DNA of 64,000 bases from contig NZ_CP121659.1 of NCBI RefSeq assembly GCF_029714365.1, forward strand, positions 3,185,001 to 3,249,000. The letters run 5' to 3'. The first letter of the stretch is position 1, and every line of letters starts with the position of its first letter. Positions 37,203 through 46,624 of this stretch are shown piece by piece. Source of the stretch: Sinorhizobium terangae. GTDB lineage: Bacteria > Pseudomonadota > Alphaproteobacteria > Rhizobiales > Rhizobiaceae. The notes beneath the pieces are model-generated. The model was given only the letters and a program-made list of their open reading frames with translations, did no database searches and was not told where the DNA came from. Both the position numbers and the translations under genes were made by a program.

Positions 37203-38126
37203 ATGAAGACCATCACCTTGATCGGCGCACCCATCGAAGAAGGCTCCGGACGGCGCGGCGCGGCCATGGGCCCGACAGCGTTGAGGATCGCCGGCATCGA
37301 CACGGTTCTGGCCGAACTCGGCCATACGGTTCACGACGAAGGCGACGTCCGGCCGCTGCCGGCGCGCGACCTCGCCAATCATCCGCGCGCCAACAATCTG
37401 CAGATGGTCGCAGCCTTCGCCCGGGCCTTGAACGACGCCGTGCACGACGCCGCCCGCAAGGGGCATTTCCCGATCATCCTCGGCGGCGACCATGCGCTTT
37501 CCATGGGCAGCGTCTCCGGCATGGCCCGCTACGCCGATGAAGCCGGCCGGCCGCTTTTCGTCCTCTGGCTCGATGCGCATGCCGACTTCAATTCGCCCGA
37601 CACGTCGCCCTCCGGCAACATGCATGGCATGCCTGTCGCCTTCTTCTGCGGCGAGGCGGAATTCGCCCCGGTCCTCGCCAGCGACCGGCCGCTGGTCGAC
37701 CCGAAGAAGGTTTATCAGATCGGCATTCGCTCGGTCGACGCGCGCGAGCGTGAGGAGATCGCCGAGCACGGCGTCAATGTCTACGACATGCGCGCCGTCG
37801 ATGAGATCGGCATGGCCCACATCATGCGTCAGATCCTTGATGAGGTCCGCGCCGCCAACGGCCTCCTGCATGTGAGCCTCGACGTCGATTTCATGGATCC
37901 GGAAATCGCGCCCGGTGTCGGCACGACCGTGCCGGGCGGCGCGACATTCCGCGAAGCGCATCTGATCATGGAGATGCTGTGCGACAGTGATCTCGTCTCG
38001 TCGCTCGACGTCGTCGAACTCAATCCCTTCCTCGACGACCGCGGCAAGAGCGCCCGTATTCTGGTGGAACTGACCGCAAGCCTCTTCGGCCGCCGCATTC
38101 TTGACCGGCCGACCCGCAGCGCCTGA
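37203..38126 (+). CDS. rocF: Arginase
   Basis: A 307-aa manganese ureohydrolase that splits arginine into ornithine and urea. All metal-ligand motifs are present: GGDHALSMGSVSG, WLDAHADFNSPDTSPSGNMHGMPVA, and SLDVDFMDPEIAPGVGTTVPGG. The ATG at 37203 follows GGAAGGAAAAGGGCGG and gives MKTITLIGAPIEEGSGRRGAAMGP, the typical start. It is followed after 78 bases by ornithine aminotransferase, and the divergent AsnC-type gene is the likely regulator. Confidence 0.96.
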   Translation: MKTITLIGAPIEEGSGRRGAAMGPTALRIAGIDTVLAELGHTVHDEGDVRPLPARDLANHPRANNLQMVAAFARALNDAVHDAARKGHFPIILGGDHALSMGSVSGMARYADEAGRPLFVLWLDAHADFNSPDTSPSGNMHGMPVAFFCGEAEFAPVLASDRPLVDPKKVYQIGIRSVDAREREEIAEHGVNVYDMRAVDEIGMAHIMRQILDEVRAANGLLHVSLDVDFMDPEIAPGVGTTVPGGATFREAHLIMEMLCDSDLVSSLDVVELNPFLDDRGKSARILVELTASLFGRRILDRPTRSA

Positions 38127-38204
38127 AAGCAGCCGAGACGTCCCGGCGATCCCGCGCATGGCCATGGGAGGCGCGGCGCCAACATACAACCTGGAGGATC
38201 ATTG

Positions 38205-39410
38205 ATGACAACAACCGAGGCCCTGATTGAAACCGAATACCGGCTGGGCGCCCATAACTACAAGCCACTCGACGTCGTGCTCTCGCGCGGCGAAGGCGTC
38301 TATGTCTGGGATATCGACGGCAATCGTTATCTCGACTGCCTCTCGGCCTATTCCGCCGTCAACCAGGGCCATTGTCATCCGAAGATCTTCAAGGCGATGA
38401 TCGAGCAGGCGCAGAAGCTGACGCTCACATCGCGCGCCTTCCGCAACGACCAGCTCGCGCATTTCTACGAGGAGATCGCGGCGCTTACCGGCTCGCACAA
38501 GGTGCTGCCGATGAACTCCGGCGCCGAGGCGGTCGAGACCGCCATCAAGGCCGTGCGCAAATGGGGTTACGAGGTCAAGGGCGTTGCCGACGACAAGGCG
38601 GAGATCATCGTCTGCTCCAACAACTTCCACGGCCGCACCATGGGCATCGTCGGCTTTTCGACCGATCCGGACGCCCGCAGCGGCTTCGGACCTTTTGCGC
38701 CGGGTTTCACGATCGTTCCCTTCGGCGACATCGACGCCTTCCGCGAAGCGATCAACGAAAATACGGTCGCGTTCCTTGTCGAGCCGATCCAGGGCGAAGC
38801 CGGCGTGATCGTGCCGCCGACTGGATATTTCGCCGGGGTTCGCGAGCTCTGCACGAAGCACGGCATCACGCTCATTCTCGACGAAATCCAGACCGGTCTC
38901 GGCCGCACCGGCAAGCTGCTTGCGGAAGAGCATGAGGGCATCGAGGCGGATGTGACGCTGATCGGCAAGGCCCTCTCCGGCGGCTTCTACCCGGTCTCGG
39001 CCGTGCTTTCGAATTCCGAGGTACTCGGCGTCCTGAAACCCGGCCAGCACGGCTCGACCTTCGGCGGCAATCCGCTTGCCTGCGCGATTGCGAGGGCCGC
39101 GCTGAAGGCGCTCACCGAAGAGGGCATGATCGAAAATTCCGCCCGGATGGGCGAGCGCTTTCAGAACGGCCTGCGCGATGTCCGCTCCAACATCATCAAG
39201 GAAGTCCGCGGTCGCGGCCTCATGCTCGCGGTCGAGCTGGTTCCGGAAGCGGGCGGCGCCCGCAAATACTGCGAGGCACTGAAGGCGCGCGGCATTCTCG
39301 CCAAGGACACCCATGGCGACACGATCCGCATCGCCCCGCCCCTCGTCATCACCGAGGACCAGGTCGATTGGGCGGTCGAACATTTCGCCGCCGTGCTCGC
39401 CTCCGCATGA
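38205..39410 (+). CDS. rocD: Ornithine aminotransferase
   Basis: A 401-aa class III PLP aminotransferase that converts ornithine and 2-oxoglutarate to glutamate semialdehyde and glutamate, the step after arginase. Motifs are [25 protein letters not shown], the PLP region [17 protein letters not shown], and the Schiff-base Lys in [18 protein letters not shown]. The TTG at 38202 is in frame, but the ATG three bases later has GGAGG at good spacing. The N-terminal [26 protein letters not shown] is specific for ornithine aminotransferases. No proline or glutamate semialdehyde dehydrogenase gene follows. Confidence 0.95.
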   Translation: MTTTEALIETEYRLGAHNYKPLDVVLSRGEGVYVWDIDGNRYLDCLSAYSAVNQGHCHPKIFKAMIEQAQKLTLTSRAFRNDQLAHFYEEIAALTGSHKVLPMNSGAEAVETAIKAVRKWGYEVKGVADDKAEIIVCSNNFHGRTMGIVGFSTDPDARSGFGPFAPGFTIVPFGDIDAFREAINENTVAFLVEPIQGEAGVIVPPTGYFAGVRELCTKHGITLILDEIQTGLGRTGKLLAEEHEGIEADVTLIGKALSGGFYPVSAVLSNSEVLGVLKPGQHGSTFGGNPLACAIARAALKALTEEGMIENSARMGERFQNGLRDVRSNIIKEVRGRGLMLAVELVPEAGGARKYCEALKARGILAKDTHGDTIRIAPPLVITEDQVDWAVEHFAAVLASA

Positions 39411-39640
39411 CACCATACTTCCGATCCGTCCCGGCATCGGGGCGGGTCGGCCGCAAAAGCAAGTCTTAACGAATCGCGGCTTAGACTAGCGCCCCAAAGC
39501 GCAAAGCGGATTCCTCCGCGCATGATGCACCTTGCGCCTCGCCGGATGTCCTCGGCGGATCTAACGACGCCTCCTGATTGGCTGGAAGCTGCGCTTATTC
39601 GCGGCGGGAGGCATCGACCGGAAAGCTGGAGGGACCTTCG

Positions 39641-40120
39641 ATGACAGGCACACTGAGAACGGCCGGATTTGACGGCGAGACGCTGGAAATCATAGCGTTC
39701 CGTCTTCACGATCAGGAATTTTGCGTCAAAACCACGACGATCCGCGAAATCCGCGGCTGGGCGCCGTCGACACCCATTCCGCATTCTCCGCCGGAAGTGA
39801 TCGGCGTGATGAACCTGCGCGGCACGGTAATCCCGATCATCGACCTTGCCCACAAGCTCGGAATGAAGTCGACGGTCGCCAACGAACGCAGCGCGATTGT
39901 CGTCGCCGAAGTGCACAACATGGTCATCGGCCTGGTCGTCGACCGCGTCTCCGACATTCTCACCGTTCAGGGCAGCCAGGTTCAGCCGGTACCGGAAGTG
40001 ACGGCCTCCTTCGACAAGAGTTTTGCCGAAGGTATCATCGCCAATGAATCGGGCATGATCTGCTTCCTGAACCTCGCCCGCATGTTCAAGGAGCGGGACG
40101 TGGAAGAACTCGCCGCGTGA
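39641..40120 (+). CDS. cheW: CheW chemotaxis adaptor, not in a che cluster
   Basis: A 159-aa CheW-domain protein that would link chemoreceptors to the CheA kinase at the inner face of the membrane. Motifs are FRLHDQEFCVKTTTIREIRGW, the conserved PPEVIGVMNLRGTVIPIIDLAHKLG, and GLVVDRVSDILTV. The ATG at 39641 follows GGAGGGACC; the frame is open upstream but lacks family sequence. No cheA, receptor or flagellar gene is nearby, so this is an orphan copy. A terminator follows 25 bases after the stop. Confidence 0.93.
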   Translation: MTGTLRTAGFDGETLEIIAFRLHDQEFCVKTTTIREIRGWAPSTPIPHSPPEVIGVMNLRGTVIPIIDLAHKLGMKSTVANERSAIVVAEVHNMVIGLVVDRVSDILTVQGSQVQPVPEVTASFDKSFAEGIIANESGMICFLNLARMFKERDVEELAA

Positions 40121-40144
40121 GGTTTCGCTTAATCTTGGATGAAG

Positions 40145-40175
40145 GCCGTCTCACGCCCTGTGAGGCGGCTTTTTC
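40145..40175 (+). terminator. Rho-independent terminator after cheW
   Basis: GCCGTCTCAC and GTGAGGCGGC (40145-40169) pair with one mismatch, followed by TTTTT. Confidence 0.85.
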
Positions 40176-40257
40176 CGTTCGGGGCGACAGGCTGGGGGGA
40201 GCTCCGCCTTGTTGAGGCTTGGGGAGGGGCCTTCTTCGGCCCACCGCCGACTACAGA

Positions 40258-40488
40258 CTACGCCGCTTCCGGACGGCGGATCTTCGCGGCCGCCTCGAGG
40301 ACCAGCGGGTTTAGTCCCTCGCCGCCGGCCTCGATGTGCTCGAACAGCTTGCGGCGCATGCGCGGCTCCCAATATTTGTTGATATGGGTTGCAACGCCCG
40401 CCGCCGCCTCCGCCGCCGGCTGGCTCTTGAAGAACGTGGCGATCTGGTTGGCCATGTAGATGAGCTTGGCATTGGTATCAGGCGACAT
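40258..40488 (-). CDS. fdsD: Formate dehydrogenase delta subunit FdsD
   Basis: A 76-aa small subunit of the soluble NAD-dependent molybdenum formate dehydrogenase, needed for assembly or stability of the complex. The sequence MSPDTNAKLIYMANQIATFFKSQP...HINKYWEPRMRRKLFEHI is characteristic. The ATG at 40488 overlaps the end of fdhD by 11 bases and has GGAG upstream; an ATG at 40521 is less likely. It is the last gene of the fds operon. Confidence 0.92.
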   Translation of the reverse strand: MSPDTNAKLIYMANQIATFFKSQPAAEAAAGVATHINKYWEPRMRRKLFEHIEAGGEGLNPLVLEAAAKIRRPEAA

Positions 40489-41305
40489 CGGCAACAGCTC
40501 CGGAATGTATGCGCGCGGCATGGGTGAAAATTTCGAATTCGTCGCCGCGCACGAGCGCGATGAGCGTCATGCCCGCCTCTTCCGCCGTGCGAATGGCGAG
40601 CGCCGTCGGCGCCGAAATGGCAATGATCACCGGGCTACCGATGATCGCAGTCTTCTGAACCATCTCGACCGATACGCGCGAGGTGACGACGACGGCACCC
40701 TCACTGCCCTTGAAGCCGGCACGCGCCGCCGCACCGACGAGCTTGTCGAGCGCATTGTGGCGTCCGACATCCTCGCGTACGGCAATCAGGCCTTTTCCCG
40801 GCACATAGAACGCCGCGCCGTGCACCGCGCGTGTCTCGAAATGCAGCGGCTGCTGGCCGTTGAGCAGTGCGACGGCCTTGACGACGTCCATCTGCGAAAG
40901 CCTGAGTGCCGCCCCCGAGACATCCGGGGTATGGCGGACGGCCTGCTCGATAGATTCGATGCCGCAGAGACCGCAACCGACCGGGCCGGCCATGTGCCGG
41001 CGCCGCTGGCGCAGCATGTCGTTCTCTTCGTCCCGAAGGGTGATCTGCAGGTCGATGCCCTTGTCCTCTGCCACGACGTCGACAGCCTCGATCTGGTCCG
41101 GTTCAGTGATGATGCCTTCGGTCAGGCTGAAGCCGACAGCAAAATCCTCGAAATCGGCGGGCGTCGCCATCATCACCGCGTGGGTGGAGCCGCCATAGGT
41201 CAACGCGATCGGCGTCTCCTCGGGCACCACCCGGGACCCTGCGACAAGGGTCCCTGCGCGGCGGGCGGCTTCAGCCACTTTCACGCTCGTCTTGATACCG
41301 GTCAT
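40478..41305 (-). CDS. fdhD: Formate dehydrogenase sulfurtransferase FdhD
   Basis: A 275-aa accessory protein that carries sulfur from a cysteine desulfurase to the molybdenum cofactor before it is placed in formate dehydrogenase. The conserved Cys pair is in GCGLCG (Cys111 and Cys114). Also present are AVHGAAFYVPG, VREDVGRHNALDKLVG and VVTSRVSVEMVQKTAIIG, typical of the family. It starts 20 bases after fdsA and overlaps fdsD, which shows operon organisation. Without it the alpha subunit is expected to be inactive. Confidence 0.95.
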   Translation of the reverse strand: MTGIKTSVKVAEAARRAGTLVAGSRVVPEETPIALTYGGSTHAVMMATPADFEDFAVGFSLTEGIITEPDQIEAVDVVAEDKGIDLQITLRDEENDMLRQRRRHMAGPVGCGLCGIESIEQAVRHTPDVSGAALRLSQMDVVKAVALLNGQQPLHFETRAVHGAAFYVPGKGLIAVREDVGRHNALDKLVGAAARAGFKGSEGAVVVTSRVSVEMVQKTAIIGSPVIIAISAPTALAIRTAEEAGMTLIALVRGDEFEIFTHAARIHSGAVADVA

Positions 41306-41325
41306 GCGACGTGCTCCCGCACTCC

Positions 41326-44208
41326 CTACTCCGCCGCCTCCAGATTGCCGGCGATCCGGCGCGCCTGCCGCGCCTGCTCGTCATAGTCGCGCTGCCAGTC
41401 GGACGGACCGTTTGAGGGCGAGACCTGCACCGCCGTCACCTTGTATTCCGGGCAGTTGGTCGCCCAGTCGGAGAAGTCGGTGGTGATGACGTTCGCCTGC
41501 GTCGTCGGGTGATGGAAGGTGGTGTAAACCACCCCCGGCGCGACGCGGTCGGTGATCAACGATCTCAGCGTCGTCTCACCCGCACGGCTGGCCAGCCTGA
41601 CCCAATCGCCGTCGCGTATGCCGCGCTGCTCGGCGTCGTGCGGATGGATCTCCAGCCGGTCTTCCGCATGCCAGATCACGTTCTCGGTGCGCCGTGTCTG
41701 GGCGCCGACATTGTACTGGCTGAGGATGCGGCCGGTGGTGAGCAACAGCGGGAAGCGCGGACCGGTCTTCTCGTCGGTTGCGACGAATTCGGTGCGGATG
41801 AACTTGCCCTTGCCGCGCACGAAGCCATCGACATGCATGATCGGTGAACCAAGCGGCGCCTTTTCGTTGCAGGGCCACTGCACCGAGCCCATCTTGTCCA
41901 GATAGTCGTAGGAGACCATGGCGAAGGTCGGGGTCGTTGCCGCGATCTCGTCCATGATCTCGGACGGATGGCGATAGTTCCAGTCAAGTCCGATGGCCTG
42001 GGCGAGCTTCTGCGTCACCTCCCAATCGGCATAGCCGTTCTTCGGCCGCATCACACGGCGAACGCGGTTGATCCGCCGCTCGGCATTGGTGAAGGTGCCG
42101 TCCTTTTCGAGGAAGGTCGACCCCGGCAGGAAGACGTGGGCGTAGTTGGCCGTTTCGTTGAGGAAGAGGTCGTGCACGACGACGCACTCCATCGCCGCAA
42201 GCCCGGCAGCGACATGCTTGGTGTCCGGATCCGACTGCAGGATATCCTCGCCCTGGATATAGAGCGCCTTGAAGGTCCCGTCGACGGCGGCATCGAGCAT
42301 GTTCGGGATACGCAAGCCCGGCTCGTTGTTGAGCGTCACGCCCCAGAGCTTCTCGAAGACGTCGCGCGTCGCATCGTCTGAAATATGCCGATAGCCGGGC
42401 AGTTCGTGCGGGAAGGAGCCCATGTCGCAGGAGCCCTGCACGTTGTTCTGGCCGCGCAGCGGATTGACGCCAACACCGGGCCGGCCAATGTTGCCGGTCA
42501 CCATGGCGAGGTTGGCGATCGCCATGACGGTGGTCGAGCCCTGGCTGTGCTCGGTGACGCCAAGGCCGTAGTAGATGGCGCCGTTGCCGCCGGTGGCGTA
42601 AAGGCGCGCCGCGCCGCGCACCAGCTCGGCTGGAACGCCGGTATAGGCTTCGGTCGCTTCCGGGCTGTGATAGGGCTCGGCGACGAATGCGGCCCAGTCC
42701 TCATATTCCGACCAGTCGCAGCGCTCGCGGATGAAAGCTTCGTTGGCGAGCCCTGCGGTGACGATCACGTGTGCTATCGACGTCAGGATGGCGACGTTGG
42801 TGCCGGGCTTCAGCGGCAGGTGGTAGGACGCCTCGACATGGGCGGAGCGAACGAGGTCGATCCGGCGCGGATCGATGACGATCAATTTAGCGCCTTCGCG
42901 CAGGCGCTTTTTGAGCCGCGAAGCGAATACCGGATGGCCGTCGGTCGGGTTGGCGCCGATGATGACGGCGACATCCGTATGCTCGACGCTGTCGAAATCC
43001 TGCGTGCCGGCCGAGGTGCCGAAGGTCTGATTGAGGCCGTAGCCGGTCGGCGAGTGGCAGACGCGGGCGCAGGTGTCGACATTGTTGTTGCCGAAGCCGG
43101 CGCGCACCAGCTTCTGCACCAGATAGGTCTCCTCGTTGGTGCAGCGCGACGACGTAATGCCGCCGACGGAATCACGACCGTACTGATACTGGATACGGCG
43201 GAATTCGGACGCGACATGCTCAAACGCCTCTTCCCAGGTGACCTCGCGCCAGGGATCGGTGATCTTTTCGCGGATCATCGGATTGAGGATGCGGTCCTTG
43301 TGGTTCGAATAGCCATAGGCGAAACGCCCCTTGACGCAGGAATGGCCGCGGTTTGCCTGGCCGTCTTTCCACGGCACCATCCGCACCAGTTCCTCGCCGC
43401 GCATCTCCGCCTTGAACGAGCAGCCGACGCCGCAATAGGCGCAGGTGGTGACCACCGAATGTTCCGGCTGGCCGATCTCGATCACCGATTTTTCGGTAAG
43501 CGTCGCCGTCGGGCAGGCCTGCACGCAGGCGCCGCAGGAGACGCATTCGGAAGAAACGAAATCCTCGTTCATCCCCGCCGAAACCTTGGAGTCGAAGCCG
43601 CGCCCGCCGATCGTCAGCGCGAACGTGCCCTGCACCTCTTCACAGGCGCGCACGCAACGCGAGCAGACGATGCATTTCGCCGGATCAAAGGTGAAATAGG
43701 GATTGGATTCGTCCTTCGGCGCCCACTTGAGATTGATCTCGCCACCATTGTTCCGTGCCTTAACGTGGTTCGCACCGTCATAGCCGTAGCGCACGTCGCG
43801 CAGGCCCACGGCGCCGGCCATATCCTGCAGTTCGCAGTCGCCATTGGCCGCGCAGGTCAGGCAGTCGAGCGGGTGGTCGGAGATGTAAAGCTCCATCACG
43901 CCGCGGCGGACGTCCTTGAGCCGCTGGGTTTGCGTCGAGACGCTGATGCCCGGCGCCACCGGCGTCGTGCACGAGGCCGGCATTCCGGCGCGTCCCTCGA
44001 TCTCGACCAGACAGAGGCGGCAGGAGCCGAAGGCTTCCATCATGTCGGAGGCACAGAGCTTCGGCACCTCGATGCCGGCTTCCATCGCCGCGCGCATGAT
44101 CGACGTGCCCTCCGGCACCGTGATCTCGCGCCCATCGATGGTGAGCGTCACCTGCTTTTCGGACTTGGAAGCGGGAGTGCCGTAGTCGATTTCATGAATG
44201 AGAGACAT
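41326..44208 (-). CDS. fdsA: NAD-dependent formate dehydrogenase alpha subunit FdsA
   Basis: A 960-aa catalytic subunit that binds bis-molybdopterin guanine dinucleotide. The N-terminal part resembles NuoG: a [2Fe-2S] site (CASDMMEAFGSCRLC), then CLTCAANGDC and two ferredoxin-type 4Fe-4S motifs (CIVCSRCVRAC and CVSCGACVQAC), then a further 4Fe-4S site CAYCGVGC. The molybdenum ligand is Cys, in CARVCHSPTGYGLNQTFG, not selenocysteine. It passes electrons from formate to FdsB and NAD. It is separated from fdsB by 224 bases that hold an inverted-repeat element, unusual for this operon. Confidence 0.96.
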   Translation of the reverse strand: MSLIHEIDYGTPASKSEKQVTLTIDGREITVPEGTSIMRAAMEAGIEVPKLCASDMMEAFGSCRLCLVEIEGRAGMPASCTTPVAPGISVSTQTQRLKDVRRGVMELYISDHPLDCLTCAANGDCELQDMAGAVGLRDVRYGYDGANHVKARNNGGEINLKWAPKDESNPYFTFDPAKCIVCSRCVRACEEVQGTFALTIGGRGFDSKVSAGMNEDFVSSECVSCGACVQACPTATLTEKSVIEIGQPEHSVVTTCAYCGVGCSFKAEMRGEELVRMVPWKDGQANRGHSCVKGRFAYGYSNHKDRILNPMIREKITDPWREVTWEEAFEHVASEFRRIQYQYGRDSVGGITSSRCTNEETYLVQKLVRAGFGNNNVDTCARVCHSPTGYGLNQTFGTSAGTQDFDSVEHTDVAVIIGANPTDGHPVFASRLKKRLREGAKLIVIDPRRIDLVRSAHVEASYHLPLKPGTNVAILTSIAHVIVTAGLANEAFIRERCDWSEYEDWAAFVAEPYHSPEATEAYTGVPAELVRGAARLYATGGNGAIYYGLGVTEHSQGSTTVMAIANLAMVTGNIGRPGVGVNPLRGQNNVQGSCDMGSFPHELPGYRHISDDATRDVFEKLWGVTLNNEPGLRIPNMLDAAVDGTFKALYIQGEDILQSDPDTKHVAAGLAAMECVVVHDLFLNETANYAHVFLPGSTFLEKDGTFTNAERRINRVRRVMRPKNGYADWEVTQKLAQAIGLDWNYRHPSEIMDEIAATTPTFAMVSYDYLDKMGSVQWPCNEKAPLGSPIMHVDGFVRGKGKFIRTEFVATDEKTGPRFPLLLTTGRILSQYNVGAQTRRTENVIWHAEDRLEIHPHDAEQRGIRDGDWVRLASRAGETTLRSLITDRVAPGVVYTTFHHPTTQANVITTDFSDWATNCPEYKVTAVQVSPSNGPSDWQRDYDEQARQARRIAGNLEAAE

Positions 44209-44244
44209 TTAGGCCTCCTGAGAAATTGCGTTCAGGGAGAGATC

Positions 44245-44418
44245 ACCCCCCTCTGTCCTGCCGGGTATCTCCCCCACAAGGGGGGAGAATGGATGTGGCA
44301 CGCTGGGCGTCTTCACCGAGGCATTCCACTCGCAGAAGCGTTTCGGTTGGAGCGGGTGGCCGGCCGCGCATCGATCTCCCCCCTTGTGGGGGAGATGGCC
44401 GGCAGGCCAGAGGGGGGT
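44245..44418. repeat. 174-base inverted-repeat element inside the fds operon
   Basis: The ends are exact inverted repeats (ACCCCCCTCTG at 44245-44255 and CAGAGGGGGGT at 44408-44418). The near-terminal parts, TGCCGGGTATCTCCCCCAC and its counterpart at the other end, also pair and contain CCCCCCTTGTGGGGG-type hairpins. It fills the gap between fdsB and fdsA and resembles a non-coding, mobilisable RIME-like repeat. It contains no reading frame of interest. Confidence 0.8.
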
Positions 44419-44432
44419 AAAGGCCGCCACGT

Positions 44433-45989
44433 TCATTCCGCAGCCTCCACCGCCGGAGCCGGCGAGAAATCCTCCGGGAAATGCGTCATCGCGCTCATCA
44501 CAGGATAGGGCGTGAAGCCGCCGAGCGCGCAGAGCGAGCCGAATTTCATCGTGTTGCAAAGATCGGCGAGCAGCTCGCGATTCTTCTCAGGCTCGATGCC
44601 GGCCGCGATCTTGTCCGCGACCTCGACGCCGCGTGTCGAGCCTATGCGGCAGGGCGTGCACTTGCCGCAGCTTTCGACGGCGCAGAATTCCATGGCGAAG
44701 CGCGCCTGCTTCAGCATGTCTGCCGTGTCGTCGAAGACGACGATTCCGGCATGGCCGATCAGGCCATCCCTGGCTGCGAAGGCCTCGTAGTCGAACGGGG
44801 TGTCGAACAGCGCCCGCGGGAAATAGGCGCCGAGCGGGCCGCCCACCTGCACCGCCTTGACCGGCCGGCCACTTGCCGTGCCGCCGCCGATCTCGTCGAC
44901 GATCTCGCCGAGCGTCAGGCCGAAGGCGGTCTCATAAAGGCCGCTGTGCTTGACGTTGCCGGCGATCTGGATCGGGATCGTGCCGCGCGAGCGGCCCATG
45001 CCGAAGTCGCGGTAGAATGCCGCGCCCTTGTCCAGAATGATCGGCACGGAGGCGAGCGAGATGACGTTGTTGATGACAGTCGGACAGTCAAACAGACCCT
45101 TGTGCGCCGGAAGCGGCGGCTTGGCGCGCACCAGTCCGCGCTTGCCTTCGAGGCTGTTCAGAAGCGAGGTCTCCTCGCCACAGACATAGGCGCCGGCGCC
45201 GGTTCTGACTTCCATATCGAAAGCATGAGCGGAACCGAGTATCGAGGCCCCGAGCACGCCAGCGGCGCGGGCGATCTCGATCGCTTGCTCCATCGCCGCA
45301 ATCGCGTGCGGATATTCGGAGCGCGTGTAGACATAGCCCTTGGTCGCGCCGGTCGCGATGCCGGCGGTCGCCATGCCCTCGATCAGCACGAAGGGATCGC
45401 CCTCCATGATCATCCGGTCGGCGAAGGTGCCGCTGTCGCCCTCATCGGCATTGCAGACGATGTATTTGCGCGAACCCGCCGCCTCGAGAACCGTCTTCCA
45501 CTTGATGCCGGTCGGGAATCCGGCACCGCCGCGTCCGCGAAGGCCGCTTTCGGTTACCTCCGCAACAATGGCTGCAGGCTGCATGGCCACCGCCTTTTCG
45601 AGACCACGCAGGCCGCCATGGGCGCGATAGTCGTCGAGCGACAGCGGGTCTGTGACGCCGCAGCGGGCGAAGGTCAGCCGCGTTTGCTGCTTGAGGAACG
45701 GAATATCTTCCGTCTTCCCGAGACAGAGTGGGTGCGCGCCGCCAGAGACCAGCCCGGCATCCAGAAGCGAAGCGACGTCACTCGCCTTCACCGGGCCGTA
45801 GGCTATGCGGCCCTCGGCTGTTTCGACTTCGACCAGCGGTTCCAGCCAATGCATGCCGCGCGAACCATTGCGGACGATAGCGACGTCGAGCCCGCGGGCC
45901 GCGATCTCTTCGGCCATCGCCGTGGCGACACGTTCGGCGCCGAGCGCAAGTGCGGCGGCATCCTGCGGAATGTAGATCTTCACGGTCAT
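44433..45989 (-). CDS. fdsB: NAD-dependent formate dehydrogenase beta subunit FdsB
   Basis: A 518-aa NuoF-like subunit that binds FMN, a 4Fe-4S cluster and NAD. The N-terminal third is a thioredoxin-like [2Fe-2S] fold without cluster cysteines. The NAD/FMN region is GLRGRGGAGFPTGIKWKTV and KYIVCNADEGDSGTFADR, followed by ICGEETSLLNSLEG-type sequence (YVCGEETSLLNSLEGKRG). The 4Fe-4S ligands are ESCGKCTPCRIGSTRG and a later Cys in LADLCNTMKFGSLCALGG. It overlaps fdsG by four bases (ATGA), so the two are translationally coupled. Confidence 0.95.
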   Translation of the reverse strand: MTVKIYIPQDAAALALGAERVATAMAEEIAARGLDVAIVRNGSRGMHWLEPLVEVETAEGRIAYGPVKASDVASLLDAGLVSGGAHPLCLGKTEDIPFLKQQTRLTFARCGVTDPLSLDDYRAHGGLRGLEKAVAMQPAAIVAEVTESGLRGRGGAGFPTGIKWKTVLEAAGSRKYIVCNADEGDSGTFADRMIMEGDPFVLIEGMATAGIATGATKGYVYTRSEYPHAIAAMEQAIEIARAAGVLGASILGSAHAFDMEVRTGAGAYVCGEETSLLNSLEGKRGLVRAKPPLPAHKGLFDCPTVINNVISLASVPIILDKGAAFYRDFGMGRSRGTIPIQIAGNVKHSGLYETAFGLTLGEIVDEIGGGTASGRPVKAVQVGGPLGAYFPRALFDTPFDYEAFAARDGLIGHAGIVVFDDTADMLKQARFAMEFCAVESCGKCTPCRIGSTRGVEVADKIAAGIEPEKNRELLADLCNTMKFGSLCALGGFTPYPVMSAMTHFPEDFSPAPAVEAAE

Positions 45990-46465
45990 CGGCGTGCCTC
46001 CGCGACCAGCGCCTCAAGCTCTGCGTCGTCGATCCGTCCGTGCACCTCACCGTCGAGCATTGCCGACGGCGAGCAGGAACAGAGCCCAAGACAGTAGACG
46101 GGCTCCAGCGTCACCGCGCCATCCGGCGTCGTTTCATGGAAGTCGATGCCGAGCAGCGCCTTGGCGCGTTCGGCCAGCCGGTCGCCGCCCATCGATTGGC
46201 AGGCTTCGGCACGACAGAGCTTCAGCACATGACGCCCGGCCGGGTGCTCGCGGAAATCATGGTAGAAGGTGACGACGCCATAGACTTCGGCGCGCGAAAG
46301 GTTGAGCTCACGCGCAATCACCGGCAAGCACTCTTCAGGCACATAGCCGAATTCGTCCTGGATTTCATGCAGGATCGCAAGAAGCGGGCCTTCGAGCCCC
46401 TTGAGTTCACCGACAATCGCGAGCGTTCGCTCAGCCACGTCTGCGCGCGGCAGCTGAATATTCAC
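45986..46465 (-). CDS. fdsG: NAD-dependent formate dehydrogenase gamma subunit FdsG
   Basis: A NuoE-like 159-aa subunit carrying one [2Fe-2S] cluster with ligands in LCRAEACQSMGG and VYCLGLCSCSPSAMLDG. I choose the GTG at 46465 (NIQLPRADVAERTLAIV) because GGAGGG lies nine bases upstream and the residues before it look non-conserved; an upstream ATG at 46540 would add 25 residues. First gene of fdsGBA-fdhD-fdsD. The promoter must lie between 46466 and the LysR gene, where a symmetric operator-like sequence is found. Confidence 0.93.
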   Translation of the reverse strand: MNIQLPRADVAERTLAIVGELKGLEGPLLAILHEIQDEFGYVPEECLPVIARELNLSRAEVYGVVTFYHDFREHPAGRHVLKLCRAEACQSMGGDRLAERAKALLGIDFHETTPDGAVTLEPVYCLGLCSCSPSAMLDGEVHGRIDDAELEALVAEARR

Positions 46466-46624
46466 CCGAAGAGCCCTCCCGGCTCTGGCGCGGCGCGACC
46501 AGGCCTTCCGCCCGACCGCTGCAGCGCCGAATGTTTTCATCTCGGCAAAGACCGGAGCCTCGTCGATCTTTGCCCTTTAAGCTTCGCGCGTAAGGCCGGA
46601 AGGGTCAATAATGCTGTTCCGTTA

